From contig DAML01000012.1 in NCBI GenBank assembly GCA_002497075.1, forward strand, positions 36,757 to 100,756: a stretch of 64,000 nucleotides of DNA, written 5' to 3'. The stretch comes from Methanomassiliicoccaceae archaeon UBA472 (GTDB lineage Archaea; Thermoplasmatota; Thermoplasmata; Methanomassiliicoccales; UBA472). Shown piece after piece: positions 1 through 7,548 of the stretch. Made by a program: the position numbers and the translations under genes. Below the pieces are notes generated by a model that made no database searches, was not told the DNA's origin, and worked only from the letters and a program-made list of their open reading frames with translations. Position 1 is the first letter of the stretch. Each line of letters begins with the position of its first letter.

Positions 1-643
1 CGAACATGCCGCCGGAGCCGCAGCACGGATCGTATATGCGCCCCTGGTAAGGTGACAGCATTTCGACCAGGACCTGAACCACGCATCTGGGCGTATAGAA
101 CTGCCCGCCCTTCTTGCCCTCGGCGGAAGCGAACTGCGACAGGAAGTATTCGTACACCCGGCCGAGCACGTCCTTGGAACGGTTCTCCTTATCCCCGAGA
201 CCGACGGTTCCGATCAGGTCTATCAGTTCGCCCAGTCTGACCTTGTCCAGACCTGGTCGGGCAAAATCTTTCGGGAGAACGCCCTTCAACGAGGGGTTCT
301 CCCGTTCGATGGCCATCATGGCCTCGTCCACGGTGCGGCCGATCTCCGGCATTTTCGCCTTTGCCTGAAGTGTGGACCAGCGGGCTTCCTTCGGCACCCA
401 GAAGATGTTCTCTGCCCGGTATTCGTCAGGATCCTCGGGGTCGATGCCCTTCTCTTTTGCGCTCAACAGGGCATGATGACGCTCCTCGAAGGCGTCGGAA
501 ATGTACTTCAGAAAAACCAAGCCCAGGACCACGTGCTTGTACTCCGCCGCGTCCATATTGTTGCGCAGCTTGTCGGCGGCCGCCCACATCGTAGCCTCGA
601 AGCCGAGATTTGCCGCGCTGCCTTCCTTCTTCCCCTTTGCCAT
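1..643 (-). CDS. hsdM: Type I restriction-modification DNA methylase subunit, 5' part only
   Basis: The first 214 residues of an N6-adenine methyltransferase subunit are visible; the gene runs off the left edge. Residues 1-150 form the helical HsdM N-terminal domain, with GLVFLKYISDAFEERH near 41-56. GGQFYTP lies at 179-185 and SAM-binding motif I, DPCCGSGG, at 205-212. The catalytic NPPY motif would lie beyond the edge. The start is the ATG at 641-643, giving MAKGKKEGS. In the family HsdM forms the methylase with a specificity subunit HsdS and the host-protecting half of a type I system with HsdR; neither partner is in view. Its position beside an integrase at a tRNA suggests it is cargo of an integrated element. 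Confidence 0.93.
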   Translation of the reverse strand, partial: MAKGKKEGSAANLGFEATMWAAADKLRNNMDAAEYKHVVLGLVFLKYISDAFEERHHALLSAKEKGIDPEDPDEYRAENIFWVPKEARWSTLQAKAKMPEIGRTVDEAMMAIERENPSLKGVLPKDFARPGLDKVRLGELIDLIGTVGLGDKENRSKDVLGRVYEYFLSQFASAEGKKGGQFYTPRCVVQVLVEMLSPYQGRIYDPCCGSGGMF

Positions 644-755
644 CGAAATCGGCCATCAAAAAGACCTACAGGGTTAAATAATTTGGTCGGACTATTTTAA
701 TTATTATAATATATAATACCTCTTATTAATTTCCCGCGTGCCCTCGTTGCCCTCA

Positions 756-794
756 GGCGACCTTAGGTCGCCCCGGACTTCTAGGAAGTCCCGA
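756..794. repeat. 39-bp double-hairpin repeat, copy 1
   Basis: Two adjacent perfect stems are visible: GGCGACC-TTA-GGTCGCC at 756-772 and GGACTTC-TAG-GAAGTCC at 775-791. The whole unit recurs at 848-886 with only two differences, both in the first triloop region (TTA against GAA). Conservation of both stems suggests that structure rather than coding is kept. Function unknown. Confidence 0.85.
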
Positions 795-847
795 GAGCGG
801 TCGACACATCGGTTAGTCCTTACCTCTGCGCAATCGTTGACAGTTAA

Positions 848-886
848 GGCGACCGAAGGTCGCCCCGGACTTCTAGGAAGTCCCGA
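848..886. repeat. 39-bp double-hairpin repeat, copy 2
   Basis: Second copy of the unit at 756-794, same orientation, 53 bp after copy 1 ends. The stems are GGCGACC-GAA-GGTCGCC at 848-864 and GGACTTC-TAG-GAAGTCC at 867-883. The stems are identical to copy 1 and only the first loop differs. Confidence 0.85.
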
Positions 887-909
887 TACAGGTCAGGACT
901 GGTCCCTAT

Positions 910-1012
910 GGTTACCATCACGGCAATCGGTACCTATTTCGGCGCAATCAAGACCGTTAGGTACCATCACGGCAATCGGTACACGATCAAGGCGCACGAT
1001 AGGTACCGGTTA
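910..1012. repeat. Diverged tandem duplication of about 50 bp
   Basis: Units 910-959 and 960-1012 share the core ACCATCACGGCAATCGGTAC, then a second conserved block GGCGCA and a closing CCGTTA/CCGGTTA. The spacer between the blocks has diverged. Several GGTACC palindromes lie in and just after the units (around 1002 and 1042). It could be a recombinase or replication site of the element; nothing in the sequence decides. Confidence 0.75.
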
Positions 1013-1021
1013 AGCGCCCCG

Positions 1022-1128
1022 GATTGTCGTAGACAATCTCAGGTACCTACCGTTTGTCTAGACCTATCTTCTCCTTTACCTTTTCAAGAACCTATGGTTC
1101 TCTGATACCGTCGGGCACCGTAGGTGCC
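1022..1128. repeat. Three further triloop hairpins
   Basis: The stems are GATTGTC-GTA-GACAATC at 1022-1038, AGAACC-TAT-GGTTCT at 1087-1101 and GGCACC-GTA-GGTGCC at 1114-1128. The stem sequences differ from each other and from the 39-bp repeats, but the geometry (6-7 bp stem, 3-base loop) is the same. Confidence 0.75.
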
Positions 1129-1342
1129 TTATCGGATGACCTTATAAGGACGACGACCTGCTTTAATATCGCTCGCGCAATTATAATCGAACGAGGGTGG
1201 TTTGATGAATGCCAGTGGTCCTGATAATTTGCTTCATCGGGGCTTGACTTTGTACCGTGTATGTCGCTTCTCAAAAAAGTGATATTTAAGGAAATATCGG
1301 CGCAAGAACTGAGAGCAGATTTTCATTTTAACCTCGGTGTGA

Positions 1343-1828
1343 TTGAAAATCGGTATGGTATCTCGAAGCATCATACCAGAATACGAGGGCTATTCGTTGG
1401 AAAACGATCCGCCCGTGCCAGTTTGTTTGGGCAGAAAGAAGTGTCCATTGAACAATCGCAACTATTGCAATTCGTATTGGTGGTGCCTGGATGTTTTCAT
1501 CGAAAAGAAATTGAAGATGAGATGGTCCATCCACAGAATTCGTGCTGAGATCAAGGAGTTCGCCTATGGAATTCCAGATTATCAGATACTCTGTAAAATC
1601 GGAGTAGTTGCTGATAGACTAGGTTTAAAATTTGGTCGCGACAGTGTGGATACGGCCATAAGTAAGAGCAACATCGATGTTAGGTCCAATTATCCTGCTT
1701 TGGAAAAGGCTGACGTTCGGAGAGCCTTCGGTGTTTACGGAAGGAAGGGTTCGAGGGGTAAAAAAAGTGTATCAAATCCCGTAACCGAGCCTCTGAAAAC
1801 GAACGAAGGCGCGTCGGAGAACGCGTAA
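1343..1828 (+). CDS. Orphan protein of the integrated element
   Basis: A 161-residue frame without recognisable homology. It has a small cysteine cluster near residues 28-48 (spacing C-x5-C-x7-C-x5-C) that could bind zinc, followed by a charged helical stretch. The C-terminal 30 residues are rich in basic and polar residues. Base composition is distinctly lower in GC than the core genes downstream, as expected for acquired DNA. An alternative frame from 1261 overlaps its first 200 bp, so the N-terminus is uncertain and a frameshift cannot be excluded. No ribosome-binding site stands out. Confidence 0.4.
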   Translation: MKIGMVSRSIIPEYEGYSLENDPPVPVCLGRKKCPLNNRNYCNSYWWCLDVFIEKKLKMRWSIHRIRAEIKEFAYGIPDYQILCKIGVVADRLGLKFGRDSVDTAISKSNIDVRSNYPALEKADVRRAFGVYGRKGSRGKKSVSNPVTEPLKTNEGASENA

Positions 1829-2031
1829 GCATATCAATCCTCATGCTAGGGCGGTCTCGGGCCTCTAAACTCACGAAACGCGTCTGCGTTACGTGTGCTC
1901 CCAATAATAGAAAGGGGAGCGAGCCTACTAATAAGCGGCCCTCGGATTCTGAGTGTGGAGGCACCACCGTTGCGAGAAATCGTACGGGGCGCCGATGTAC
2001 CAAGGTGGGTAGGCCGCGAGGAGGGAGAAGC

Positions 2032-3048
2032 ATGGGTCGCTATCCCTTCTTGACCATGGCCTTGGCATACATGGAAGGAAGAATGCTGGCAGAAACGACA
2101 AAAGAGCGGGAGGAAAGAAATATCCGCATGCTAAACCAGATGGTCGTTAATCTGAAGAAGAGAGGGAAGCTGAAGGAAACCAATCCGTCTAAGTTCACCC
2201 AGATGGAGGTCCGAACAATCGAGGAACACATGAGGGCCAAGGGATTAGGTGGATCGACCATCGAGAAGTACCGCGGGATCCTCGAGGGGGTCTGCGAGTA
2301 CCATGGAAACGCCATCTATGCAACGATGAAAAAGAAGGGCGCCCAGTTCAGCGTGCGGAATCAGCCTGACGTAAGAAGCCTCTCAGACCAAGAGTTGAAA
2401 ATGATCCAAGAGGCCGCTAACAACATTACGGGATGGTCCGGGGAGGTCTGTCGCTTCCTTGTGGCTATCCTGCCCTGCTCCGGCCTCCGACCTTCGGAGC
2501 TTCGATTGGCCAAGATGAAGGACCTGAACCTTGATAGGATGTACATCAAGGTGATGAATCCTAAGGGAAAGGGCAAGTATGGAAGAGAACGCAAGACGCC
2601 GATCCTTCCTATGGCTGCCCCAGCCATTAAGGAGTACCTGAAGGCAAGGAAGGTTCATCTGGAGAAGTATGGCCTCACCGGAGAGGTTGAATGGCTCATC
2701 CCATCGTTGCGGGAAGGCCGTATCAAACCCTATTCCAGCAATTCCTTCCGCCGCCTCAAGGGGTTGATCGGGTCCCATCTGCCAGGGGATTTCGAACCGT
2801 TCTCCTTGAAAACGTTCCGGGCGACATATTGCCAGATAATTCTGGACGATCACCCGGAGCTGCTGGAGGATACTGCCCATTCCATGGGGCACTCTTCGCC
2901 AACCACCACCCAAAAGTTCTATCGGCGCATCGAACAAGACAAAGCCGTGGAGCGGATCCAAAGCGCGTTCGCTTCAGCTCCCACGGAACAGGCCGGTGCA
3001 AAAAACCTCGTGATTGAGAAAAAATTCGATATGACTGGATATGCGTAA
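2032..3048 (+). CDS. Tyrosine recombinase / integrase
   Basis: A 338-residue site-specific recombinase. A SAM-like core-binding domain occupies about residues 20-110 and the catalytic domain about 115-305. Visible catalytic residues are Arg153 (SGLRPSEL), a K-x-x-R pair Lys260/Arg263 where many family members have H-x-x-R, His287 (MGHSSP) and the nucleophile Tyr297 (KFYRR). The ATG at 2032 is preceded by GGAGGG; the frame stays open upstream to 1843 but that part is low-complexity and unlike protein. The stop is 3 bp from the 3' end of tRNA-Lys, the usual arrangement of an integrase beside its attachment site, so it probably integrated and can excise the leftward element. Confidence 0.93.
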   Translation: MGRYPFLTMALAYMEGRMLAETTKEREERNIRMLNQMVVNLKKRGKLKETNPSKFTQMEVRTIEEHMRAKGLGGSTIEKYRGILEGVCEYHGNAIYATMKKKGAQFSVRNQPDVRSLSDQELKMIQEAANNITGWSGEVCRFLVAILPCSGLRPSELRLAKMKDLNLDRMYIKVMNPKGKGKYGRERKTPILPMAAPAIKEYLKARKVHLEKYGLTGEVEWLIPSLREGRIKPYSSNSFRRLKGLIGSHLPGDFEPFSLKTFRATYCQIILDDHPELLEDTAHSMGHSSPTTTQKFYRRIEQDKAVERIQSAFASAPTEQAGAKNLVIEKKFDMTGYA

Positions 3049-3051
3049 TGG

Positions 3052-3125
3052 CGGGCTCGGAGGGATTCGAACCCTCGGCCTATCGGTTAAGAGCCGATCG
3101 CTCAACCTGGCTGAGCTACGAGCCC
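3052..3125 (-). tRNA. tRNA-Lys (anticodon CTT)
   Basis: A 74-nt cloverleaf. The acceptor arms GGGCTCG and CGAGCCC pair fully, with discriminator G at 3052. The D arm is GCTC/GAGC. The anticodon stem ATCGG/CCGAT encloses the loop CTCTTAA, giving anticodon CTT. The T arm GAGGG/CCCTC encloses TTCGAAT. CCA is not encoded. The 3' end faces the integrase gene, which marks this tRNA as the probable attachment site of the element occupying 1-3051. Confidence 0.96.
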
Positions 3126-3175
3126 GATTAAGCCACGGAATCATATTGTCCTAAATAAACGTTACGATACCGGGT

Positions 3176-3862
3176 TCATTCGGCCCTACGCCAGAAGGGA
3201 ACTATCTCTTGCGCCTTTCCTCTCTTGATCAGAGCGCAGCCGATAGGTGCTGGCAGATTGACAACATCGTTCTTCGCCAAACGGTACGGCCGGTCCATGC
3301 CGGCTATCTCCGGGAGATCATCCAAAATTCTAACCAGCACCCTCTCCGCCGGTGTGGGCTGCTCCGGTGCATGTGATTTTCCGTTCACCATGCTGAGCGC
3401 CTGCCTCAGCTGCCCCTGGTCGACCGCGGCGCACACGGAACCGGACGGCGCGGGATTCCTGGGCACCGGCGCCTTGCCCTCCAGCGACAGGTCCCGGCAC
3501 TCGTTGATCGCCCGAAGCACCTGGTCGTACATCTCCCGCTCCTCCTCCGTCAAACGGGCAAGGTCCATCTTGGACCCCTCGGAGGCGCGGGTGGCCATGT
3601 TGGTGATCTTTCGCATTCGGAAAAAGAATATCTGATTGCCCTTGGTGGAGACCTTCTTGAACTCGTTGGTCATGCTGGTGGCCTTGAAGGACAACGGATC
3701 TTTCTTGATCTCCTCCTCGCTCTCCTTCCTCAACCTCTCCATGTAGTCCCGGAAGGCGGGATAGAGGTCACGCCTTACCTCCACCAGGTCGGGTGAGTTC
3801 TTCTCCTTGCGGTGGATCTCGGTGACCTCCTTGTAGTTGATCTGTTCGAGCGGAGGCGCCAT
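3176..3862 (-). CDS. Archaeal GINS subunit Gins51
   Basis: A 228-residue protein of the DNA replication GINS complex, which joins MCM helicase and the Cdc45/RecJ-like protein in the replicative helicase. The helical A domain occupies about residues 1-125 (ends near EEREMYDQVLRAINECRD). A variable linker contains a Pro/Gly-rich stretch near 130-170. The C-terminal B domain has the family signature GMDRPYRLAKNDVVNLP near 193-209, followed by LIKRGKAQEI. The order A then B identifies the Gins51 rather than the Gins23 type. The start ATG at 3862 gives MAPPLEQINYKEV. Confidence 0.9.
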   Translation of the reverse strand: MAPPLEQINYKEVTEIHRKEKNSPDLVEVRRDLYPAFRDYMERLRKESEEEIKKDPLSFKATSMTNEFKKVSTKGNQIFFFRMRKITNMATRASEGSKMDLARLTEEEREMYDQVLRAINECRDLSLEGKAPVPRNPAPSGSVCAAVDQGQLRQALSMVNGKSHAPEQPTPAERVLVRILDDLPEIAGMDRPYRLAKNDVVNLPAPIGCALIKRGKAQEIVPFWRRAE

Positions 3863-3975
3863 CGCAGACGGATTCGGTTGTTGATATAAGAAACTGACCT
3901 AGTCCGTCCGAAACACGGTCGCCAGGCTCAAAATTTCTCTTAAGGATTAAGTAATCCTCCGCCCGTTCCGGGAAC

Positions 3976-4272
3976 GTGGACCTCTCCAAATGCCTGCGGC
4001 CGTCAACGGACGGGTCGGAGATGGATATCATCGTGACGCCGAACAGCACCTCACCCGGGGTGCAGGGCGTCGATCCTTGGAGGCACCGCCTGGTGGTGAA
4101 GGTGCGCGCCCCGCCTGAGGACGGCAAGGCGAACGAGGAGGTCGAGGAGCTTCTATCATCCGTCATCGGAGCCAGGGTCACGGTGTCCCGGGGGCACACG
4201 CAGCGCATGAAGGTGGTGCGCATACTCGCGCCCGTGGACGCGGTCAGGAAGGCGTTAGGAGGAACGCCATGA
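3976..4272 (+). CDS. DUF167 / YggU family protein
   Basis: A 98-residue protein of the small DUF167 family, whose biochemical role is unknown. The central signature is RLVVKVRAPPEDGKANEE, followed by a second strand and RMKVVRI. A GTG at 3976 opens the frame about 20-25 nt after an AT-rich TTAAGTAAT element, which would suit a leaderless transcript. An ATG at 4021 would give 83 residues and is a real alternative. The 3' end overlaps the toprim gene by 4 nt (ATGA). Confidence 0.8.
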   Translation: MDLSKCLRPSTDGSEMDIIVTPNSTSPGVQGVDPWRHRLVVKVRAPPEDGKANEEVEELLSSVIGARVTVSRGHTQRMKVVRILAPVDAVRKALGGTP

Positions 4273-4688
4273 GCTTAGGACGCTCCCCAAAGGATAGGCT
4301 GGACGAGATCCAGGCGGTGCTGGAGGAACTGATCTCCCGCGACCCGAAGGTTGTCATCCTGGTCGAGGGTATGAGGGACCGCGGCGCTTTGACGATATTA
4401 GGCGTCAAGGGGGAGATGATCCAGGTGCAGAGCAGCGACGGGATCTTCGCCATCGCTGAGCACCTGGCCAAGGATGGAAAGAGCGCCATAATAATGACCG
4501 ACTGGGACCGCAAGGGCGGACAGCTTGGACGTTTATTGAGGAACGCGCTGGCTTCCAACGCCGTGCCTTATGACGACGTTCTCCGGCAAAGGCTGGTGGT
4601 CGTCGCCAAGCAGGACATCAAGGACGTGCAATCGCTGCCCTCGCTCTACTCGCGTTTAGTGCAGGAAGTGCAGGCCAGACGCCTCTGA
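4269..4688 (+). CDS. Small stand-alone toprim-domain protein
   Basis: A 139-residue protein that is little more than one toprim fold, the metal-binding domain shared by DnaG primases, topoisomerases and RNase M5. The first acidic motif is VVILVEGMRD at about 33-42 and the DxD-type motif is IIMTDWDRKG at about 77-86. Archaeal genomes carry such a small toprim family of unproven function, often annotated UPF0292. It is translationally coupled to DUF167. No helicase or zinc-binding extension is present, so it is not DnaG itself. Confidence 0.85.
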   Translation: MSLGRSPKDRLDEIQAVLEELISRDPKVVILVEGMRDRGALTILGVKGEMIQVQSSDGIFAIAEHLAKDGKSAIIMTDWDRKGGQLGRLLRNALASNAVPYDDVLRQRLVVVAKQDIKDVQSLPSLYSRLVQEVQARRL

Positions 4689-4768
4689 ACCACCATTGAA
4701 AAATGGCATGTCAAGGCCTGGCCAGCCAAACTATTTATTGAGATATCGGCCTAGGAGGGCTTGTTATC

Positions 4769-6094
4769 ATGCCGTTGGACCGCAGGATGCTGGATGAGCT
4801 GGGGATCGAGAACGTGGAGCAGCTGTTCTCCGACATTCCGGGAGAGGTGCGCATGGAGGACCTCCCGTTACCCAAGGGGAAGGGCGAGATGGACGTCGTT
4901 CGACATGTGCAGAACATGCTCTCCGACAACGTGACCGCGGACACCGCCCCCTGCTTCTTAGGCGGTGGTTACTACCATCACTTCATCCCCGCGGCCGTGA
5001 ACACCATAATCTCCCGCTCGGAGTTCATCACGTCCTATACGCCATACCAGGCCGAGATAAGCCAGGGCATGCTGCAATCGCTTTTCGAGTATCAGAGCTA
5101 CATCGCCGAGCTCACGGCAATGGACGCCGTGAACTCCTCGAACTACGATTGGTCGACGGCCCTCGGTGAAGCGGCCACCATGTGCCACCGCATACTCCCG
5201 AAAAAGACGTTCCTTGTTCCCGAGGCGATGTCCTGGGACAAGAAATCTGTTCTCAAGAACTATGTAGCCGGAGCCAAACTGAACGTCGTAGAGTATAGTT
5301 ACGATCCATTCACCGGCGAGCTGGACCTGGATTCCATCAGAGAGAAGATGACCGACGACGTATGCGGCATCTATGCGGAAGTGCCGAACCTTTTCGGCAT
5401 CATAGATTCACAAGCTCCAAAACTGAAGCAGGAGTTCCCCGACGTTCCGTTGGTTGTTGGGGTAAACCCATTGTCCCTGGCTCTGGTGAAACCCCCGGGC
5501 GAGTACGGGGCGGACATCGTCATTGGCGAGGGGCAGCCGCTGGGATTGCCGATGAACGTCGGCGGTCCCTCGCTTGGCTTATTCGCCTGCCGCATGGAGC
5601 ACGTGCGCAAGATGCCCGGCCGGCTCATCGGATTGACGAAGGACCAGGACGGGCGCCGGGCGTTCTGCATGACCCTGCAGACCAGGGAACAGCACATCCG
5701 CCGGAGCAAGGCCACGTCCAACATATGCACCAACGAGGCGCTTCTCGCCGTCGCCGTCTCCGCTTACCTGGGCATGACCGGTTCCAAGGGATTGCGTTCC
5801 CTGGCCCGCATCAACATGAAGAGGACGGCCGAACTGATGGAACGGTTGGCTGACCTGGAAGGTTTCGACGCCCCGGTGTTCAGCGGCGCCCACTTCAATG
5901 AGTTCGTCGTTAAGACGCCATTGCGGCCGGAGAAGCTGAACAAGCTGCTTTTGCGCCACGGGATCATCGGCGGACTTCCTTTGCAAAGGCACGTTCCGCG
6001 TCTGATCGATCACATGCTGCTGACCGCCACCGAAATGACCTCGGACGAGGACATGGACCGCCTGGTCGCCGCGTTCAGGGAGGTGGGGCAGTGA
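4769..6094 (+). CDS. gcvPA: Glycine dehydrogenase (decarboxylating) subunit 1
   Basis: The 441-residue N-terminal half of a split P-protein. With GcvPB it decarboxylates glycine and passes the aminomethyl group to lipoyl-GcvH. Family landmarks include FLGGGYYHHFIPAAV near 65, YTPYQAEISQG near 89, and the glycine-rich GEGQPLGLPMNVGGPSLG near 252. The PLP lysine belongs to the other subunit. The ATG at 4769 follows TAGGAGGG. The stop overlaps gcvPB as GTGA. No gcvH, gcvT or lipoamide dehydrogenase lies in the window, so the remaining parts must be elsewhere. Confidence 0.95.
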   Translation: MPLDRRMLDELGIENVEQLFSDIPGEVRMEDLPLPKGKGEMDVVRHVQNMLSDNVTADTAPCFLGGGYYHHFIPAAVNTIISRSEFITSYTPYQAEISQGMLQSLFEYQSYIAELTAMDAVNSSNYDWSTALGEAATMCHRILPKKTFLVPEAMSWDKKSVLKNYVAGAKLNVVEYSYDPFTGELDLDSIREKMTDDVCGIYAEVPNLFGIIDSQAPKLKQEFPDVPLVVGVNPLSLALVKPPGEYGADIVIGEGQPLGLPMNVGGPSLGLFACRMEHVRKMPGRLIGLTKDQDGRRAFCMTLQTREQHIRRSKATSNICTNEALLAVAVSAYLGMTGSKGLRSLARINMKRTAELMERLADLEGFDAPVFSGAHFNEFVVKTPLRPEKLNKLLLRHGIIGGLPLQRHVPRLIDHMLLTATEMTSDEDMDRLVAAFREVGQ

Positions 6095-7548
6095 GCTATC
6101 GTCAAGCTAGGTACGACGAGCCGCTCATATTCGAGCTGAAGGGCGAGAACGATTTTTGCCTGATGAGCGAGGATGAGGTGAATATCCCGGAAGGAATGGA
6201 GCGCCGGGGCCTGTGTCTTCCGGACATCCCGGAGATGGATGTTGTTCGCCACTACGTCAACCTCTCCCAGATGAACTTCGGTGTCGACAACGGAATGTAT
6301 CCGCTCGGTTCGTGCACTATGAAGTACAACCCCAAGTACGCGGACAAATTGGCGTCGCTGCCGACCGTGACTTCCGTACATCCGTGCCAGGACGAGGATT
6401 CCATGCAGGGCGCGCTGCGCCTCATGCGCGAGCTGGAGAAGGCGCTTTGCGCGATATCGTACATGGACGCGGTAACTTTACAGCCTGCGGCCGGCGCCCA
6501 AGGCGAGTTCACTGGCATGCTCATCGCCAAAGCGTACCACGAAGACAGGGAGGACCCGCGCACGGAAGTGATCGTTCCTGATTCCGCTCACGGAACCAAT
6601 CCGGCAAGTGCGGCAATGGCCGGTTTCACGGTGATAGAGATCCCGTCCGGACCGGACGGGTGCGTGGACCTGGAGGCGCTCGGCGCAGCGTTATCGGAAC
6701 GTACGGCAGCGGTCATGGTCACCAACCCCAATACCCTCGGCCTTTTCGAGAAGGACATAACGAAATTGGCGGAGATGGTTCACGCCGCCGGAGCGCTGCT
6801 CTATTACGACGGGGCGAACCTGAACGCTATCATGGGCATGACCGCCCCGGGCCTCATGGACTTCGACATCGTTCACTTCAACCTGCACAAGACGTTCGCG
6901 ACGCCACACGGCGGCGGCGGTCCGGGAGCCGGACCGGTCGGCGTAAAGCAGTTCCTGGAACCGTACCTGCCAGTGCCGCGCATTGTTTCCGAAGACGGAA
7001 AATACCGTCTGGACTATGAGCGCTTCGACACCATCGGTAAAGTACGTTCAATGTTCGGCAATTTCGCTGTTCTCGTTCGAGCCTACTCGTACATCGTAGC
7101 CCTGGGAGGCGACGGTTTGAAGGAGGTATCGCAGAGGGCCGTGCTCAACTCGAACTATCTGAAGAGCAAGGTCGTTCCGACGTACGAAATGCCCTTCGCC
7201 CAGCTGCGCAAGCACGAGTTCGTCGTATCAGCAAAAACATTGGCCAAGGAGAAGGGCATACACGCCACCGACGTGGCCAAGGCTCTCCTGGACCGGGGCT
7301 TCATGTCCCCCACCATTTATTTCCCGTCCTTGGTGGAGGAAGCGCTGATGATCGAGCCGACCGAATCGGAGAGCAAGGAAACGTTGGACCGCTACGCCCA
7401 GGCTTTACTGGACATCGCCAACGGCGATCCCGCCGAGATAAAGGCCGCCCCGATATCCACGTCCATCTCCCGCGTGGACGAGGTGTACGCGGCGAAGGAA
7501 CTCATCCTCAGCTGGAGGATCTATCAGCGCAAGGTGGGTCTGAAATGA
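6091..7548 (+). CDS. gcvPB: Glycine dehydrogenase (decarboxylating) subunit 2
   Basis: The 485-residue C-terminal half of the split P-protein, carrying the PLP-binding lysine in NLHKTFATPHGGGGPG (Lys about 268). The N-terminal signature PLGSCTMKYNPK lies near 70-81. The GTG start at 6091 overlaps the gcvPA stop, and the 3' end overlaps tmk by 4 nt. That the two halves are adjacent and coupled supports formation of the usual heterotetramer. In an organism without GcvT/GcvH the pair would make little sense, so a full cleavage system is inferred. Confidence 0.95.
   Translation: MSYRQARYDEPLIFELKGENDFCLMSEDEVNIPEGMERRGLCLPDIPEMDVVRHYVNLSQMNFGVDNGMYPLGSCTMKYNPKYADKLASLPTVTSVHPCQDEDSMQGALRLMRELEKALCAISYMDAVTLQPAAGAQGEFTGMLIAKAYHEDREDPRTEVIVPDSAHGTNPASAAMAGFTVIEIPSGPDGCVDLEALGAALSERTAAVMVTNPNTLGLFEKDITKLAEMVHAAGALLYYDGANLNAIMGMTAPGLMDFDIVHFNLHKTFATPHGGGGPGAGPVGVKQFLEPYLPVPRIVSEDGKYRLDYERFDTIGKVRSMFGNFAVLVRAYSYIVALGGDGLKEVSQRAVLNSNYLKSKVVPTYEMPFAQLRKHEFVVSAKTLAKEKGIHATDVAKALLDRGFMSPTIYFPSLVEEALMIEPTESESKETLDRYAQALLDIANGDPAEIKAAPISTSISRVDEVYAAKELILSWRIYQRKVGLK

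Larger units (their letters stand above)
644..1342. other. Gene-free stretch upstream of hsdM, rich in hairpins and repeats
   Basis: About 700 bp with no convincing coding region. Positions 690-720 are very AT-rich (TTTTAATTATTATAATATATAA) in part and probably hold the hsdM promoter. From 756 to 1128 there is a run of perfect 6-7 bp stems closed by three-base loops plus two kinds of direct repeat, listed separately. The short frames here have no recognisable protein character. The right part, 1140-1340, is low in GC and contains no motif that I recognise. Confidence 0.7.

Noticed and set aside
756..1040. CRISPR array or attC-like integron cassette array
   Set aside because: Only two copies of the 39-bp unit, with an unequal repeat/spacer plan and no cas genes; no integron integrase or conserved attC core either.
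1843..2031. 63-codon extension of the integrase at its N-terminus
   Set aside because: The residues are Arg/Thr/Cys-rich and unlike a core-binding domain, and a good GGAGGG precedes the ATG at 2032.
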